Of a stretch of DNA of 64,000 bases, positions 37,930 to 50,900 are shown in pieces. The first letter of the stretch is position 1. Each line of letters opens with the position of its first letter. Both the position numbers and the translations under genes were made by a program. The stretch spans positions 1,426,001 to 1,490,000 of the forward strand of contig OZ176056.1 in NCBI GenBank assembly GCA_964247055.1, in the 5' to 3' direction. Under the pieces are notes generated by a model that saw only the letters and a list, made by a program, of their open reading frames with translations, did not search any database and had not been told where the DNA came from. The stretch comes from Paragordius varius (Eukaryota; Nematomorpha).

Positions 37930-38782
37930 GCATTAAGCCAAAAAAATTTGCTTTTACGGATAGATAAGCATTTTTGAGTTATCTATAGTTTTTTATGCAT
38001 TATTAAATTAAAATTATGTTGTTTTTATATGCTTTGAGGCATTTATAGAGGATGGACCCTTATGCAATGATATTTTAAAATATTTTAAAATATTTTAAAA
38101 TAGTTTTTTCCTGCAAGAAAAAACCACACCGAGTCAGTTTTATTCTTGTAGAATTAGCTTGAGATTTATAATATTTCATAGTGGCATATTATACATCGAA
38201 CGGACCTCTGCCCATACCATAGTTTATGTCAAATGAGCTTAAAACATCGGTGTGAAATTAGCTTCAAAGTCACCTTGTTTTCATATGAAGGTGCATTTTA
38301 CAAAGGGTCGATACCTACCCAGAAATAGCTAAATTAGAGGCCTTATAATTGAAGGAGATAAAACCATTATTGATTCTATACAAGTTTCATAGATTGGGCG
38401 AAATTTGGATTTTGACAAAAATGATTTTGTAGAGGGTTGAGATTTCAACTTCAAGAAGTAAGCCGCCTTCATCTGAAAAAATAAAAGCTATAAAATTTTA
38501 AAGGTTAAACACCTTTTCCACAAACCTGTCTCGAAGATTCAATTTTAGTAGGCTCGGTACTCAAATTGAGGAAAATGGCTAGACTTTAGACAGTGATTAA
38601 TTAATAGAAATTATCAATTTATTTTCCAGAATTTGTCTGCATAAAATTTACATTTTATTTATACGGCATAACCAAAAAAATACTTTTATAAGAATTGAGT
38701 TATTATATTAATATTATCTACTCGATATTATTTTCTGTTATTATAATCAATTATTTTTGATTAAAGAATACCTACATTTTTT

Positions 38783-38818
38783 ATTTAAAAGCGATCACAT
38801 ATGTGAACGCTTTTAAAT
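38783..38818. other. 36-bp near-perfect palindrome
   Basis: ATTTAAAAGCG-A-TCACAT is followed directly by ATGTGA-A-CGCTTTTAAAT: 17 of 18 positions pair with no spacer. It could be a dimeric protein-binding site or the residue of a palindromic transposon. Confidence 0.75.
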
Positions 38819-40110
38819 GGAATATTATGAAAAAATTAAAAATAAAACTGGTTTACGTCATGAAAAGCCGACCTAATTCAAATTACAATAAACATTAAAA
38901 TTATGAAATAAATAAAAAATTATTGAATTTAATGTCTATTTCCACATTTTTGTTAAATTTTAGAAATGATGTGTTTGAGAGTGTGAGTACCGTTGCACTA
39001 AATTAATTTAAATTAAATATTCACAAGCAAGCTAATTTCGTTACAACAGAATCCAATTCTAAAAATTTATAAATATCAGGAAAACCACATTGTTAGGAAA
39101 TTTTAACCTATTAACCAGAGGCATCATTGAATTAGAATATTAGAAACGCCCAATCAATGTTAACAATTATGATATGTTGCCAGATATAGAAAAATATTTG
39201 CATGACCCAATATTTAGATTTACATGTATGTTGCCAGGGATGTGATCAATTAATTTGTTAACCACATATTTAAGTTTACTCCTGTCAGTAATTTTATATT
39301 CCAATAATCAAAAAATTAGATAAATTTGAATCAAAGATGATTTAACCGATTTAGTGTGAGGTGTAAAAAAGTCGCACTTGTAAAAGTCAAGCGTGGCAAG
39401 TTGAGCATTACTTAAGCCAGCAAGTTTACACTTGAAGATCTGTTTTAAAAAAACAAGCCAAATCTTCTGCTTATGAATGTAACATTTTTTTGCCACCCAA
39501 TTCGAATTTTACGGAAATTATTTTGATCATCATCCAAAATTTATGAAGTAAGGCACAAAAAAATAAACAATCAATACTATATCCATTATTCAATACTATA
39601 GATTTCTCTAAGAGCCCGGTAAATAAAATTTTTAATTGATGAAACCATTCGCTCTCACACTTTTAATTATTCCATACTTTTCATTTTGTTAGGAGTCCAT
39701 TTGCAAATATAATAAGATGTTTATGCAATATAACACATTATTATCTTCAATAGATTATTCAACATTATATTCGAAATTTTATGATGAAATAAATTCTTTA
39801 CATTAGTTAAAAGTGAATTAACCTGCATTTACAAACAAAAATTTAATATTTTTAAATTAATTTTAAGAAATTTTTGATAATCAAATTATTTGCGGGTTTA
39901 CGGAATTGATATATTTAGCATATTTTTTTATACGAATTGTTTTTAAAAATTAGCGAATTTTTCTAAAAATATACCTCTTTTGTATTCATCTGATGTTTAT
40001 TAGCGAAAATTTATCAAATAAACAATTTTATCATTAATAAAACGTTTTAATTACATATAAAGCCTAAATTACATACAAAATTACTTTCCAAAATAAATTT
40101 ATCCATATTT

Positions 40111-40662
40111 TTAACACTTCGATTTAAATTGGGGGTATCTAAATACCCCAGAACATATTTAAATTTTATTTTTAGAAAACTACTAAAAGAAAAAACGGTT
40201 CCAATTTATATTTATGCTTCTATCCCAATAAAATTATATAAATAGCTAAAATATCCAGAATTAACTAAGTTTTGAAAAAAGTTCCGTATCAAACTATTTG
40301 GGCGCCATTTTTATTTTACAATATTTTTGCAAAAGATCGTGTTTATTTGATTTTAACCCTAAAAAAAGTTTACTTATTTATCAATCACAGTTAACATTGA
40401 TATCAGAAAAAGCGGTATATTTTGCATTATTTTTGTATTTTGCTCATGCGCACATGTCGCCTTGGCTAAATTTTTACCTTTCGGTTTTACCCCTGAATAA
40501 GTAATATCAAGTACTTTTGAATGAATATTTAATTATGTTTCGGCCATGGTTTTAATTTATTCAATATTTTTTAAAATATTTATATTTAAACAAGCCTGGG
40601 GTATCTAACTACCCCAATATCAATCGAAGGACTAAAATGAATGCGTTGTGTCCAAGTGTTAA
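40111..40662. mobile_element. Palindromic element flanked by TTAA, piggyBac-like
   Basis: The left end is TTAACACTTCGATTTAAATT followed by GGGGGTATCTAAATACCCC. The right side has GGGGTATCTAACTACCCC, CAATCGAAG and GTCCAAGTGTTAA. TTAA at both outer ends and inverted GGGGTATCTAA..ACCCC blocks suggest a non-autonomous piggyBac-type element of about 550 bp. The 68-codon frame inside does not resemble a transposase. Confidence 0.5.
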
Positions 40663-41089
40663 ATATTTTAAGAGTACCCTACCCACACTTGCCAAATATT
40701 TAAATTTTACTAAAACATTTTTTCTACATTTTTTGATTTAGAGTTAAATTTAAAAATTTATTGTTTAAACAATATGATAAATACACATAAAAATAAAATA
40801 TATATTTAAAATAAATTCACGAATGATAAAAATGTTCAGCATCATAGATATATATAGAAAAAGTGTTTATAATATCTTAAATTAACCCGTTTCCATCACG
40901 GCTTAAGATAGTATGTAGTATGAACAAAATTTTGTTAAAAATAAATTTTTGAAAAATGTTTGCATCCTTTTAAAAAAATTTTAAGTCAATATCTAATTTA
41001 ACATATTTAATTTTTAACGTTCGATCCCGGCATTTTGCGTTTATTTAAGCGGACTTACTTATTTTAGAGGAGCAATCAAAATTTTTTAA

Positions 41090-41300
41090 AATGTTGTTTT
41101 GTTTTTTATTTGTAGTTTATAATATATTTTAATGATATTTTTGAACGAAGCCTAGCTTTTACCGAATGTTATTATAAATGTGGGCGAATTATGTCAATTT
41201 CGGCACCTACCAGAAAAGTGTAAATAAAATAATTTAAATCACTAGTACGGGCCAAAACCAAAAGGTATTTGATGATCCTGAATTTACCTATCAGAATATA
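41090..41300. repeat. Dispersed repeat shared with 52600-52810
   Basis: Shares TATATTTTAATGATATTTTTG, then an ACCGAA block, then a TGTG(G)GC(G/T)AATT block with the sequence at about 52630-52720. Unclassified. Confidence 0.35.
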
Positions 41301-41959
41301 ATATTTAGGTATTTCTTGTGAACACCGTCTAGTATATTTTAGTGATTTTAAAATTTTTTTATTTATGTGGCAAGATTTTGCTATTTTACGATATGGAGCT
41401 TTTATCCTAAAAAAGTCCTTAATAAATCACTCGTAAGGGCTAATATCAAAATAATCCCGATACGTTTTACTCATATTTGTTTATCAAGATATTATTATAT
41501 CTAATGCGTGAATAACTTGTTATTTATAAAACAAGCCAAAAATTGAGTTTTACATATAAATAGAAACAAGAGGTTTACGCTATAAATTTTTAAAATAAAA
41601 AAAATAAAATACAAATTATATAATTTATTATTTTATAGGGGTATAGTTTTAACAAGTATTTTATCACCATTCCAGATATATATTACGATGGTGCATTTTT
41701 TGCTCGTACAGTGCTATAATTACTATATGTTTGAATAGTTCTAAAAAGGGGCAACGAATAATTAATATGTATGAAAAACACAATTTATTTTTTTAGTTTA
41801 TAAAAGAATGCCGGAAAATACAATTTTAAGGTACCCTAAATTTTAATAATAAGGATATTTTTAATCTACAAATAAAAACCAGTATATTATTACATACCTA
41901 GTGAACATTTTCATACGGCATAAGCAGCATGGTTTTTGTTTCCTTCTAATTTTTTTTAG

Positions 41960-44900
41960 CAACAAGCCCCAATTCTTTGGTTGAAAGAAGGTTCTGATAC
42001 GGCAGATGGAAAAACTCAATTAATATCTAATATAAATGCTTGCGAGGTATATATAGTTAAACCTTTTTAGTTTTTAATAGCTTAACTTTTTTAACAATGT
42101 TTTTCATTAAACTTTTGTAAAATCTTCTAGGCCATATCATCGACTATTGCAACTACCCTGGGTCCGCGCGGAATGGATAAACTTATTGTAAATGATTCAG
42201 GTATATTTTATAACAACTTTATATTTTGAGACCTTTACTAAAATTTTGTTTTTTTAGGAAATGCAACGATATCTAATGATGGAGCGACCATTTTAAAACT
42301 TTTAGACGTGGTCCATCCTGCTGCCAAAATTTTAGTTGATATTGCTAAGAGTCAGGATGCCGAGGTTCGTTTTATTTTTCGAATTTAAACTTTTATCTTT
42401 TTTTTTCAAAAATAACTTATTTGTTAAAACTTCTTTAAAAATTTTAAATATTAAATAATTTGTGATTATTATCATTTTTTGGGATTTTATGAAAGCTTGG
42501 AAATATTCATAAAACTTAACATTAAACAATTAGACATACATAAAATTTAGCTATATTTTATATTAATTTGTCGTTAAAATTTTGAAAATGGACTGATTAA
42601 CTAAATTTTTCATATCCTTTAAAAATATATATTTTTTTTATTCATTCACAATTAGTCACTTGATATTGCTTTTGCAATGCGATATTATATTAGGGTTACA
42701 ATTGTGATACATCATATGTACAGATTTAATAACTCTAAACATACATTTTATGCTATATAAATGATATGTGTATGAGCAAAAATTACACTTTATTTGATTA
42801 TAATATTTTTAACTATAAAAACTAGGAGATTTGCATATTTTATTCGACATACCGTAAAAATTTAAATTATAAAACAAAAGTATTTTTTTATTAAGAAAAT
42901 TATATTTTCTAACCTTTTGGGTAAATTAAAATAGTTTTGGGTAGCAAAATATGGAAATAAATTTTATTTTTCAGAAATTCGTAGCTACATATAGGTTATA
43001 TTAGCAAGAACACACCAATAAATAGTGTTTTATTTAAATAAAACTTTTTGCATAGCGGGTTTATTATAATTTAATTTATTTAATACTTTCATTTACATTT
43101 TAAATATATTCTTAAAAAAAATAATTTACCCAATATAAATTCACCTTTGAACAAAAATCACCCTAAAAATAAATTTTATGTTATTTTAAGATTAAAAACT
43201 ACTTATATTTTTAAAAAATCAAATTTGGCTTAAAATTACATAATACTGGAAAATTAAAAAATATACCATAAAATATTACATATAAAGGATGAGTTATATT
43301 AGCCTGAAAACACAAATTATTTTTAAAAGGGTCAATTTGAATTGTTCAAGGGTTAATTTAAATTGTTGAAGGGTGAATACGCAAGGGTTATTTGAACTGT
43401 TCAAGAGTGAATTTAAATTTGTTTGAGGATTTCAAGAGTGAATTTGAATTGGTCGAGGGTGAATTTGAATTGTAAATAGTATATAATTATTTTATACCTT
43501 TTGACATAAAAAATATTTTTTAATCTAAAATATATTTTATTTTTTTACACTTCAAGGTTGGAGATGGAACCACATCGGTAGTTTTACTTGCCAGTGAATA
43601 TTTGAATCAAGCCAAAGCTTTGATTGAAGATGGCGTCCATCCACAAATTATTATAAAGAGTTATAAAAAGGCTACGCAATTGGTATATTTTTAACATTTA
43701 CACGAAATGAAATTAACTTTTTACCTAGAATAAAAAACTAACCATACTTTTAAACTTTTAATTTTAAAAACACATTTTTTTGCATTAAAAAACGAATGAA
43801 TATGGAATTTTAGCTTATAAGGATTTTTGAACTAAATGTTTGGTAGGAATATTAACAATTTACATTTTCAGACAGCCTTAAAGTTAAATTTGTTCAATAG
43901 AACCTTATTTAGTATTACCTTTTGTTAAAACATAACTAAAAAAGAAATTTTTTTATATTTTCTCTATTAATCATTAAAGGATTCGTTCCAAAAAGTTTAA
44001 AGATTAGTTCTCCAAAAAATATTTGGACATCGAGGACCCCTTTATAAGCAAATGTTATGAAAAAAATATTAAGAAATTTTTTAAGTAAAATCAGTTTTTA
44101 CTTATTATTTCTTTATTTAAAATTTTAGGCCCTACAAAGATTGAAAGAACTGGCTATTGAAATCAAAAAGGATGATCCCAAGTAATAATTTTTTTTTGAT
44201 TATCAATATTTTGATTTATATAATCAATCAATCATTGCTTTCTCACTAGAGAATTCTCAGAAATCCTGACAATATTTTGATTAACACTAATCAATATTTT
44301 AAGATCATATATCTCTTATTATAATAAATATTAAAAGTTTTTGATTTTTAATAATTTTTCTCACTAGAGAATTTTCAGAAATTAACAAAATTTTGATTAA
44401 TACTAAATATCTTATTATAATAAATATTAAAAGTGTTTGATTTTCAATCATTGCTTTCTCACTAGAGAATTCTCAGAAATCCTGACAATATTTTGAATAA
44501 CACTAATAAATATTTTTGATCATATATATATATCTTATCGTGAATAATAAAAGTTTTTGATTAATATAATCATTCATTGCTTTCTCACTAGAGAATTTCC
44601 AGAAATTCTAACAATATATTGAATAACACTAATTAATATTTTGATCATATATCTTATTATACTAAATACTAAAGGTAATAATCATTGCTTTCTCACTAGA
44701 GAATTCTCAGAAATTAACAAAATTTTGATTTAAATTTATTGCAATTATAATAAAAGTTTTTGATTTTTAATAATTTTTTTAGAGAATTCTCAGAAATCTT
44801 GACAATATTTTGATTAACACTTAATTCATTGCATCAATATATCTTATTATAATAAATAATAAAAGTTTTTGATTTATGCTTTCTCACTAGAGAGTTTCCA

Positions 44901-47900
44901 GTAATTCTAACAATATTTTGATTAATACTAAATATCTTATTATAGTAAATATTAAAAGTTTTTGATTTTTAATAATTTTTCTCACTAGAGAATTCTCAGA
45001 AATCCTGACAAATTTGGCGGCAACTTCACTCAGTTCCAAGATTTTGGCACAATCCCGCCATTTTTTTGCCGGGCTTGTGGTTAAAGCCGTTATGACGCTG
45101 GAGGAACCTTTATTACCGCTCGATATGATTGGAATCAAAAAAGTCCAAGGCGGTTCTATTGAGGTTTTTGGTTAACATAAAATTTATATTAGGATAGTTC
45201 TTTTTTTCCATTATTTTAAGAATGAATAAAACAATATATATTTTTTGTGACTTTTTTATCTTGTCGAGTCGATTGAAGTTTTTTTGCTATATTATTTATA
45301 AAAAAAAGTTTAAAATGTGTTTTGTAGTATTTTTTAAAAAAATAAATATTTGTGTTATAAAGTTCTAAAATTAGGATTGACATTAAAAAAGTCTTATACT
45401 GATGGTTTTTTGAGAGTTTTTTTTTCGGACATATTTAATATATATTTTGTTTGAAAAAACCTTTATACTATCACTTGATATACTTGGGAACAACAAGTTC
45501 AGGGCATTCAGTTTTTTTATAAATCTTTAACATAAAATTTTAACTAAAACAGTTTTATATTTGTTAATTTATTTTATGTATTTTCCCCACAATTGAATAA
45601 AATTTTAATTACACAGACAAATCGCAATAAGATAAGGACTATACTTGTTTAAACTTCTTAATAAAATTGTTTTACCAATACATCTCTATTTAATTTTCTG
45701 TTATTTAAAACAAAATAAATTTTTTCAAAAAATTTCGTATAAAACAATGAATGGTTTTATTCTTATATTTTAACATTTTGTCCTTATTATTTCAATTGCA
45801 ACTTACACTTTAATATAAAAATGGTTAAATGTTTAATATATTTCCATTTTTTATGATATCTTTAGGATAGCAAATACATTGCAGGTGTAGCGTTTAAAAA
45901 AACTTTTTCATACGCCGGTTTTGAAATGCAACCCAAAAAGTATACGGGGAACGTATCTATTGCCGCACTTAACATTGAACTCGAACTGAAGTCTGAGAAG
46001 GAAAATGCTGAAATACGAGTTGATAATGCCCAAGTTTTTAGTATTTTTAGAAAAAAACGTAAAAAAATAATTTCTTAAAGCTATATCTGTAAAACTAAAT
46101 ATTAATTGATCATATTATAAAGAAAAATATGTTTTTTAAACCCATTTTATATATATCTTCGAAAGACAAAATATGTTAAGTAAAAATTTGTTATAGGAAA
46201 AACCCATATTTTTTATATATTGTTTGGTAAATTTTTTGATTGCCTATGTTTTTATGCGTTTATATCAAAGAAATAGTATTTATTTTTTATTTATCAAGAA
46301 AACCATTTTTTTTGTTTTTTTTAATTATTTTGATAATATATAATCCACTGAGAGATGTAAGTTGGTTACAGATACTTTATATTTTATAATTCAATCTATT
46401 GAAATATAAAATCTGTTTTTTAAGCAAATGAAATTTAAATTGTTTTTTTAATTTTTAATTATAATGATGAAATTATAGAACAATCCAACTCTGATGCAAA
46501 GAGTATATGATGAAAACTCTAAAATATTCTGATTTAAATATTTAAAGTCGATTTTTTACTCCTTAGATTTAATGATTTTGTGTATTGAAAAATTTGAAAA
46601 AAAAGAATAGGGTGTGGATTATTAAAATATTAAAAATATTTATTTAAAAAATTTATTTTTTTGATATTTTTTCCTAAAATTTAGGAATATCAAGCATTCA
46701 TCGATGCCGAATGGTCTGAATGATTAATGCGCTATAAATTCTGTTTTATCAATTTAAGTCGATTTTTTACTTAGATTTAATGATATTTATATATTAAAAA
46801 ATTTGAAAAAAAAGAATTTATTAAAATATTAAATATAATTATCCAAAAGTTAAAAAATATTTTTTTATATTTTTTTTAAACATAGGAATATCAAGCAATC
46901 ATTGATGCGGAATGGCAAATTCTGTATGATAAATGCGCAAAAATTCATGAAAGTGGTGCCAAGGTTGTTTTATCGAAACTTCCCATCGGTGATGTTGCTA
47001 CCCAATATTTTGCTGATAGGTTTTTTTTCAGATTTTATATTTAGGAATTTTTGATTTTTGAGAATTATTTTAAATTGGATATTTTATAATAAATTAAGCT
47101 TTCTAATAAATTTTGCTTCATTTTTTTGAGTTATGTTTAACATTTTAGTTCAAAGTTTGCTACATAATAGTTTAGAGTTTTTATTTTGAGGTTTACTTTA
47201 ATTTTTTCAAAATTCATTTTAAGGTCATTATTTTATAACTAATAAAAACATTGAATTTATTAATTTTTTGTATTAGTCCTAACCTTAATTTTTAGTTCAA
47301 AAAGTTATCCTTATTAAGTCAATCATTTTTCTTTTTTTTCGATTTCACTAAATACAATATTAGTTCTTAGCCTTTTTATGTTTTGTCCATATATAATTTT
47401 ATTTATATATTATTTCCATTTTTGACTTTATTTTTTAAATTTCCAACAAACTTTTTTTCGCAATTAGTCACCTGTTATCACGATATATAAATGTGGTGAC
47501 AGGGTTACAATTGCGATACACGAAATTTATTTAAAGTGTTACTGAAATAACTTTGATAAACTTATATACCACAATCAAAGTTATTCAATCAACTTTAATA
47601 CATCATATAAAAGAAATCATATTTTTTAAAATTTCCATGCATTATTAATTTTTAATAGAAATTTAAGGGGTATTATAGAGTGTTTTTAGTCATTAAATAA
47701 ATTATAAAATCATATATGTTCAGTCTTTATATTTATATTTAGTGTAACTTCAAATCTGTATAAAATTTTATAATCATATGTAAATACAAACAAGCACGTA
47801 ATTACTTTGAGAATTTATACACAATAAATGTATGTATTTTTTTATTTATCAAGTTTTTTGCGTCTACTTTGTCGTATTAAAAAAATATTATCAAAAAAGC

Positions 47901-50900
47901 TTTTAAAGCGTATAAAGTTTCTATTAATTTATTTTTGATTTCAATTTTATGTAAACATAAATTTTTCTGCATTAATTTCGAGATTGGGTTTTTGTGATTT
48001 TATAATTTTTATATTTTTATTAAATAATTAACATTTTATGTTTATCTATTTAGAGATATGTTTTGTGCCGGCCGTGTTCCTGAGGATGATTTAAAAAGAA
48101 CTATAAAAGCTTGTGGAGGTTCCATCCTAACAACCCTGAATGGCGACGAATTGAAAAAGCCCGGGAATTTGGGCTCCTGTGAAACTTTTGAAGAAATGCA
48201 AATTGGAAACGAAAGGTTTTTTTTGTTTTTTTTATTGAAAAGTTTTTTTCAATTTTAAACTTTTTTTTTATTTTATTGAAATTTTTTTATAATTTAAAGA
48301 TTTTTGATTATTTTTTTGGAAAAATATTTATATGATGAAAAAGAGATCCAACTCAGACTTGTATATGTTGAGTATTTGTAATATTCTGACAAAAATAAAT
48401 TTATCTAATCATTATATATATATAAATGTATATAATTTTGGCTTTTTGAAAAGATTCAACATATTATTCCTTTACTAACATTGAAATTTTATTTAAAAAA
48501 AATAATAAATAACTACTTTTAGTATTAAAATATTTGTGTAAATTTTTATCTCAACATATTTTTAAGTATTTTATTCATTCAAAATTAATTTATTTAATTT
48601 AAGATTTAACCTATTCACCGGGTGTCCCAAAAGCAAAACTTGCACAATAATTTTACGCGGAGCGGCTGAACAGTTATTGGAGGAATCGGAACGTTCAATT
48701 CACGATGCCATTATGGTGGTCAGGAGGGCTCGTACATTCAATTCTATAGTTGCAGGTTTTTATTTAAAAATAATTATAAATTTTGGAATTTTTACGGATT
48801 TTGTTTTATATAACAATATTTTCGTTAATTTTGGAATAAAGAACAAACCTAAAAAGTTAAGAAATTACATATTTTTGAAAAAATAACACTTTTATAAAAT
48901 TGAATGCATATATATATATATTTTTTGGTTTTTCTTGTATTTATTATTTTTACTGTTTTATTTTTAAAGTCCACTATCGGTGGTCAAAATTAGGACTAAA
49001 TTTGGCCAAGATTTAGAATTTTTTTTTTAAAAATTTAAAAATGTAGTTTTTAACGTAATCGAATAATTTTACTATAACCATGTTAATTCGAAATTAAATT
49101 AATTGAAATTTATATTTTAGCATTTAGTTACTTAATTTTCGCTTTTTTGATATTAGTTTTTTATTTTAAACTTTTTTTAACAAATTTTTATGACAAAAAG
49201 CATTCAGGTAATTACTTGTAGAAAGGCTTTAAAACCTTTACAAGTTCAGACAAATGCGACAATGAAACATTATAATCTATTTTTAACACTTGATTAATTG
49301 CATATAAATTTAAATAGCATATATGCATGTTAAAAATGGATTACACACTTAAAATTTAGTAAAAATATATATATAAAACATTTCCTGGCTTATTTTTAAG
49401 GATTTTAAGGTGAGTTTTTTCTCTTATAATGTTTTTATCTTTTTTCCATATTAAATTACTGATGATTTTTTGTAATTACATTTTTCACTCTCTTTATGTT
49501 TTGCCATGATTACATATTTATTATTTTTCATTCGCTTAATAATTTCTATTTATATCGGATTTTTTACGCTTAAATTATAGGTTGTTAAAATATTTTAATG
49601 TGTTTCCCTTTTTCCATTGATTTAAATTTATTTTTTCAAAATTTTGTATTTGTTTTATAATTACCATTTTTACTGTAATCTTTACGTTTTACCATAATTT
49701 TAAAGTTTGTTAAAATATTTCAATTTTACCCTAATGTTTTATAATTTCATATTTCCATTGATTTGACTTTATTTTTTTCAAAATTTTGGATTTTTTTATA
49801 TATGAATTAGGTGGAGGGGCGGTTGAAATGGAACTTTCAGCGTTCCTTCGAGAATATTCGCGCAACATTGGAGGCAAAGAACAAATTATTATTGAGGCCA
49901 TTGCTAAGGCTTTGGAATGTATACCTCGCCAGCTCTGTGCAAATGCTGGACTTGATCCTACGAATTTTATGAATGCTCTGAGACAAAGACATGCTCAAGG
50001 TATATTAGTTAGTTTTTTAGATTTTAAAAAACTATTTTTTTAAAATGGTTTTTATAATTTTTTGTTTGGAAGGGGGGGGGGGGAGTGTTTGAATAGGAGG
50101 TTTAAGTTTTTTATGATGGTAGTTTTGGATATTTGAAAATTATTTAAAGGATTTAGATAGGCTTGGATCTATAAAAAGTTCATATTCCATATTTTTGCTA
50201 TTTTATAAATTGATTAATATTGCTCAAACAATTTTTTAAGTTAGGTCAAAAGTTGTGGGTTCATATTAATACACGCATTATTAATTGATCATTAATTTTT
50301 AAGCGACGACATGATTAAGGTGTGTACTTTTATTGTTTTCTATTTATTGATAAAAAATGAGTTGACATTTTAATGGCTATATCTATGTTTTCGTTGAATT
50401 GGTTTCATTTTTAACACCCATAAAAATATTCTCCATTTTGTTCAAATCTGTCGGTATAATAATTTTTATGTCTTCTCGAATGCACGCATTTTAGGTGAAA
50501 AATGGTCGGGAATTAATGTTGTACACAGCACTGTGGATCCAACCCTGTTGGATAAAATGTCGAAAGAAACACCATCAGAACAAGCACAGGTAAATTATTA
50601 TTATAAAATCTAAAAATTAAATTTAACTACCGATGCTTTTATGGATAAAAAATCATAATTTAGTTTATTTTAATTTATCACAATTACATTTGTGAAATTA
50701 TTAATTAACATTCCTTTATTTTGTAACCCTAAACGAAATAGCTTAGAGTGGGAAAAAATAGTTAAACAAAATATGGTTTCTTTTCCTATTAAACATGCAT
50801 CTATTTAATTTTCACATCATCCTTATTTAACTGTATACTAACTAAATATTGTTACTCATTTATTTTGTTTTTAAAACATTATATGGTTGGGATGGCAAAA

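Larger units (their letters stand above)
35751..41959. other. Gene-free stretch upstream of CCT7
   Basis: Intergenic DNA and, near its right end, the unresolved CCT7 promoter and first exon. Holds a hAT-like MITE (37719), a 36-bp palindrome (38783), a piggyBac-like element (40111) and a dispersed repeat (41090). The part at about 37950-38620 is visibly less AT-rich than its surroundings with no assignable content. The minus frame at 39308-39496 is not supported. Confidence 0.5.

Noticed and set aside
39308-39496. Minus-strand 62-codon frame containing SNAQLATLDFYKCDFF
   Set aside because: Somewhat complex, but no splice context, start context or family resemblance, and weaker than the 51795 case.
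41929-41931. ATG at 41929 as the whole CCT7 first exon
   Set aside because: It would need a 28-bp intron; the shortest confirmed intron here is 57 bp. Left unresolved rather than chosen.
44887-45138. Minus-strand 83-codon frame
   Set aside because: Antisense shadow of CCT7 exon 6.
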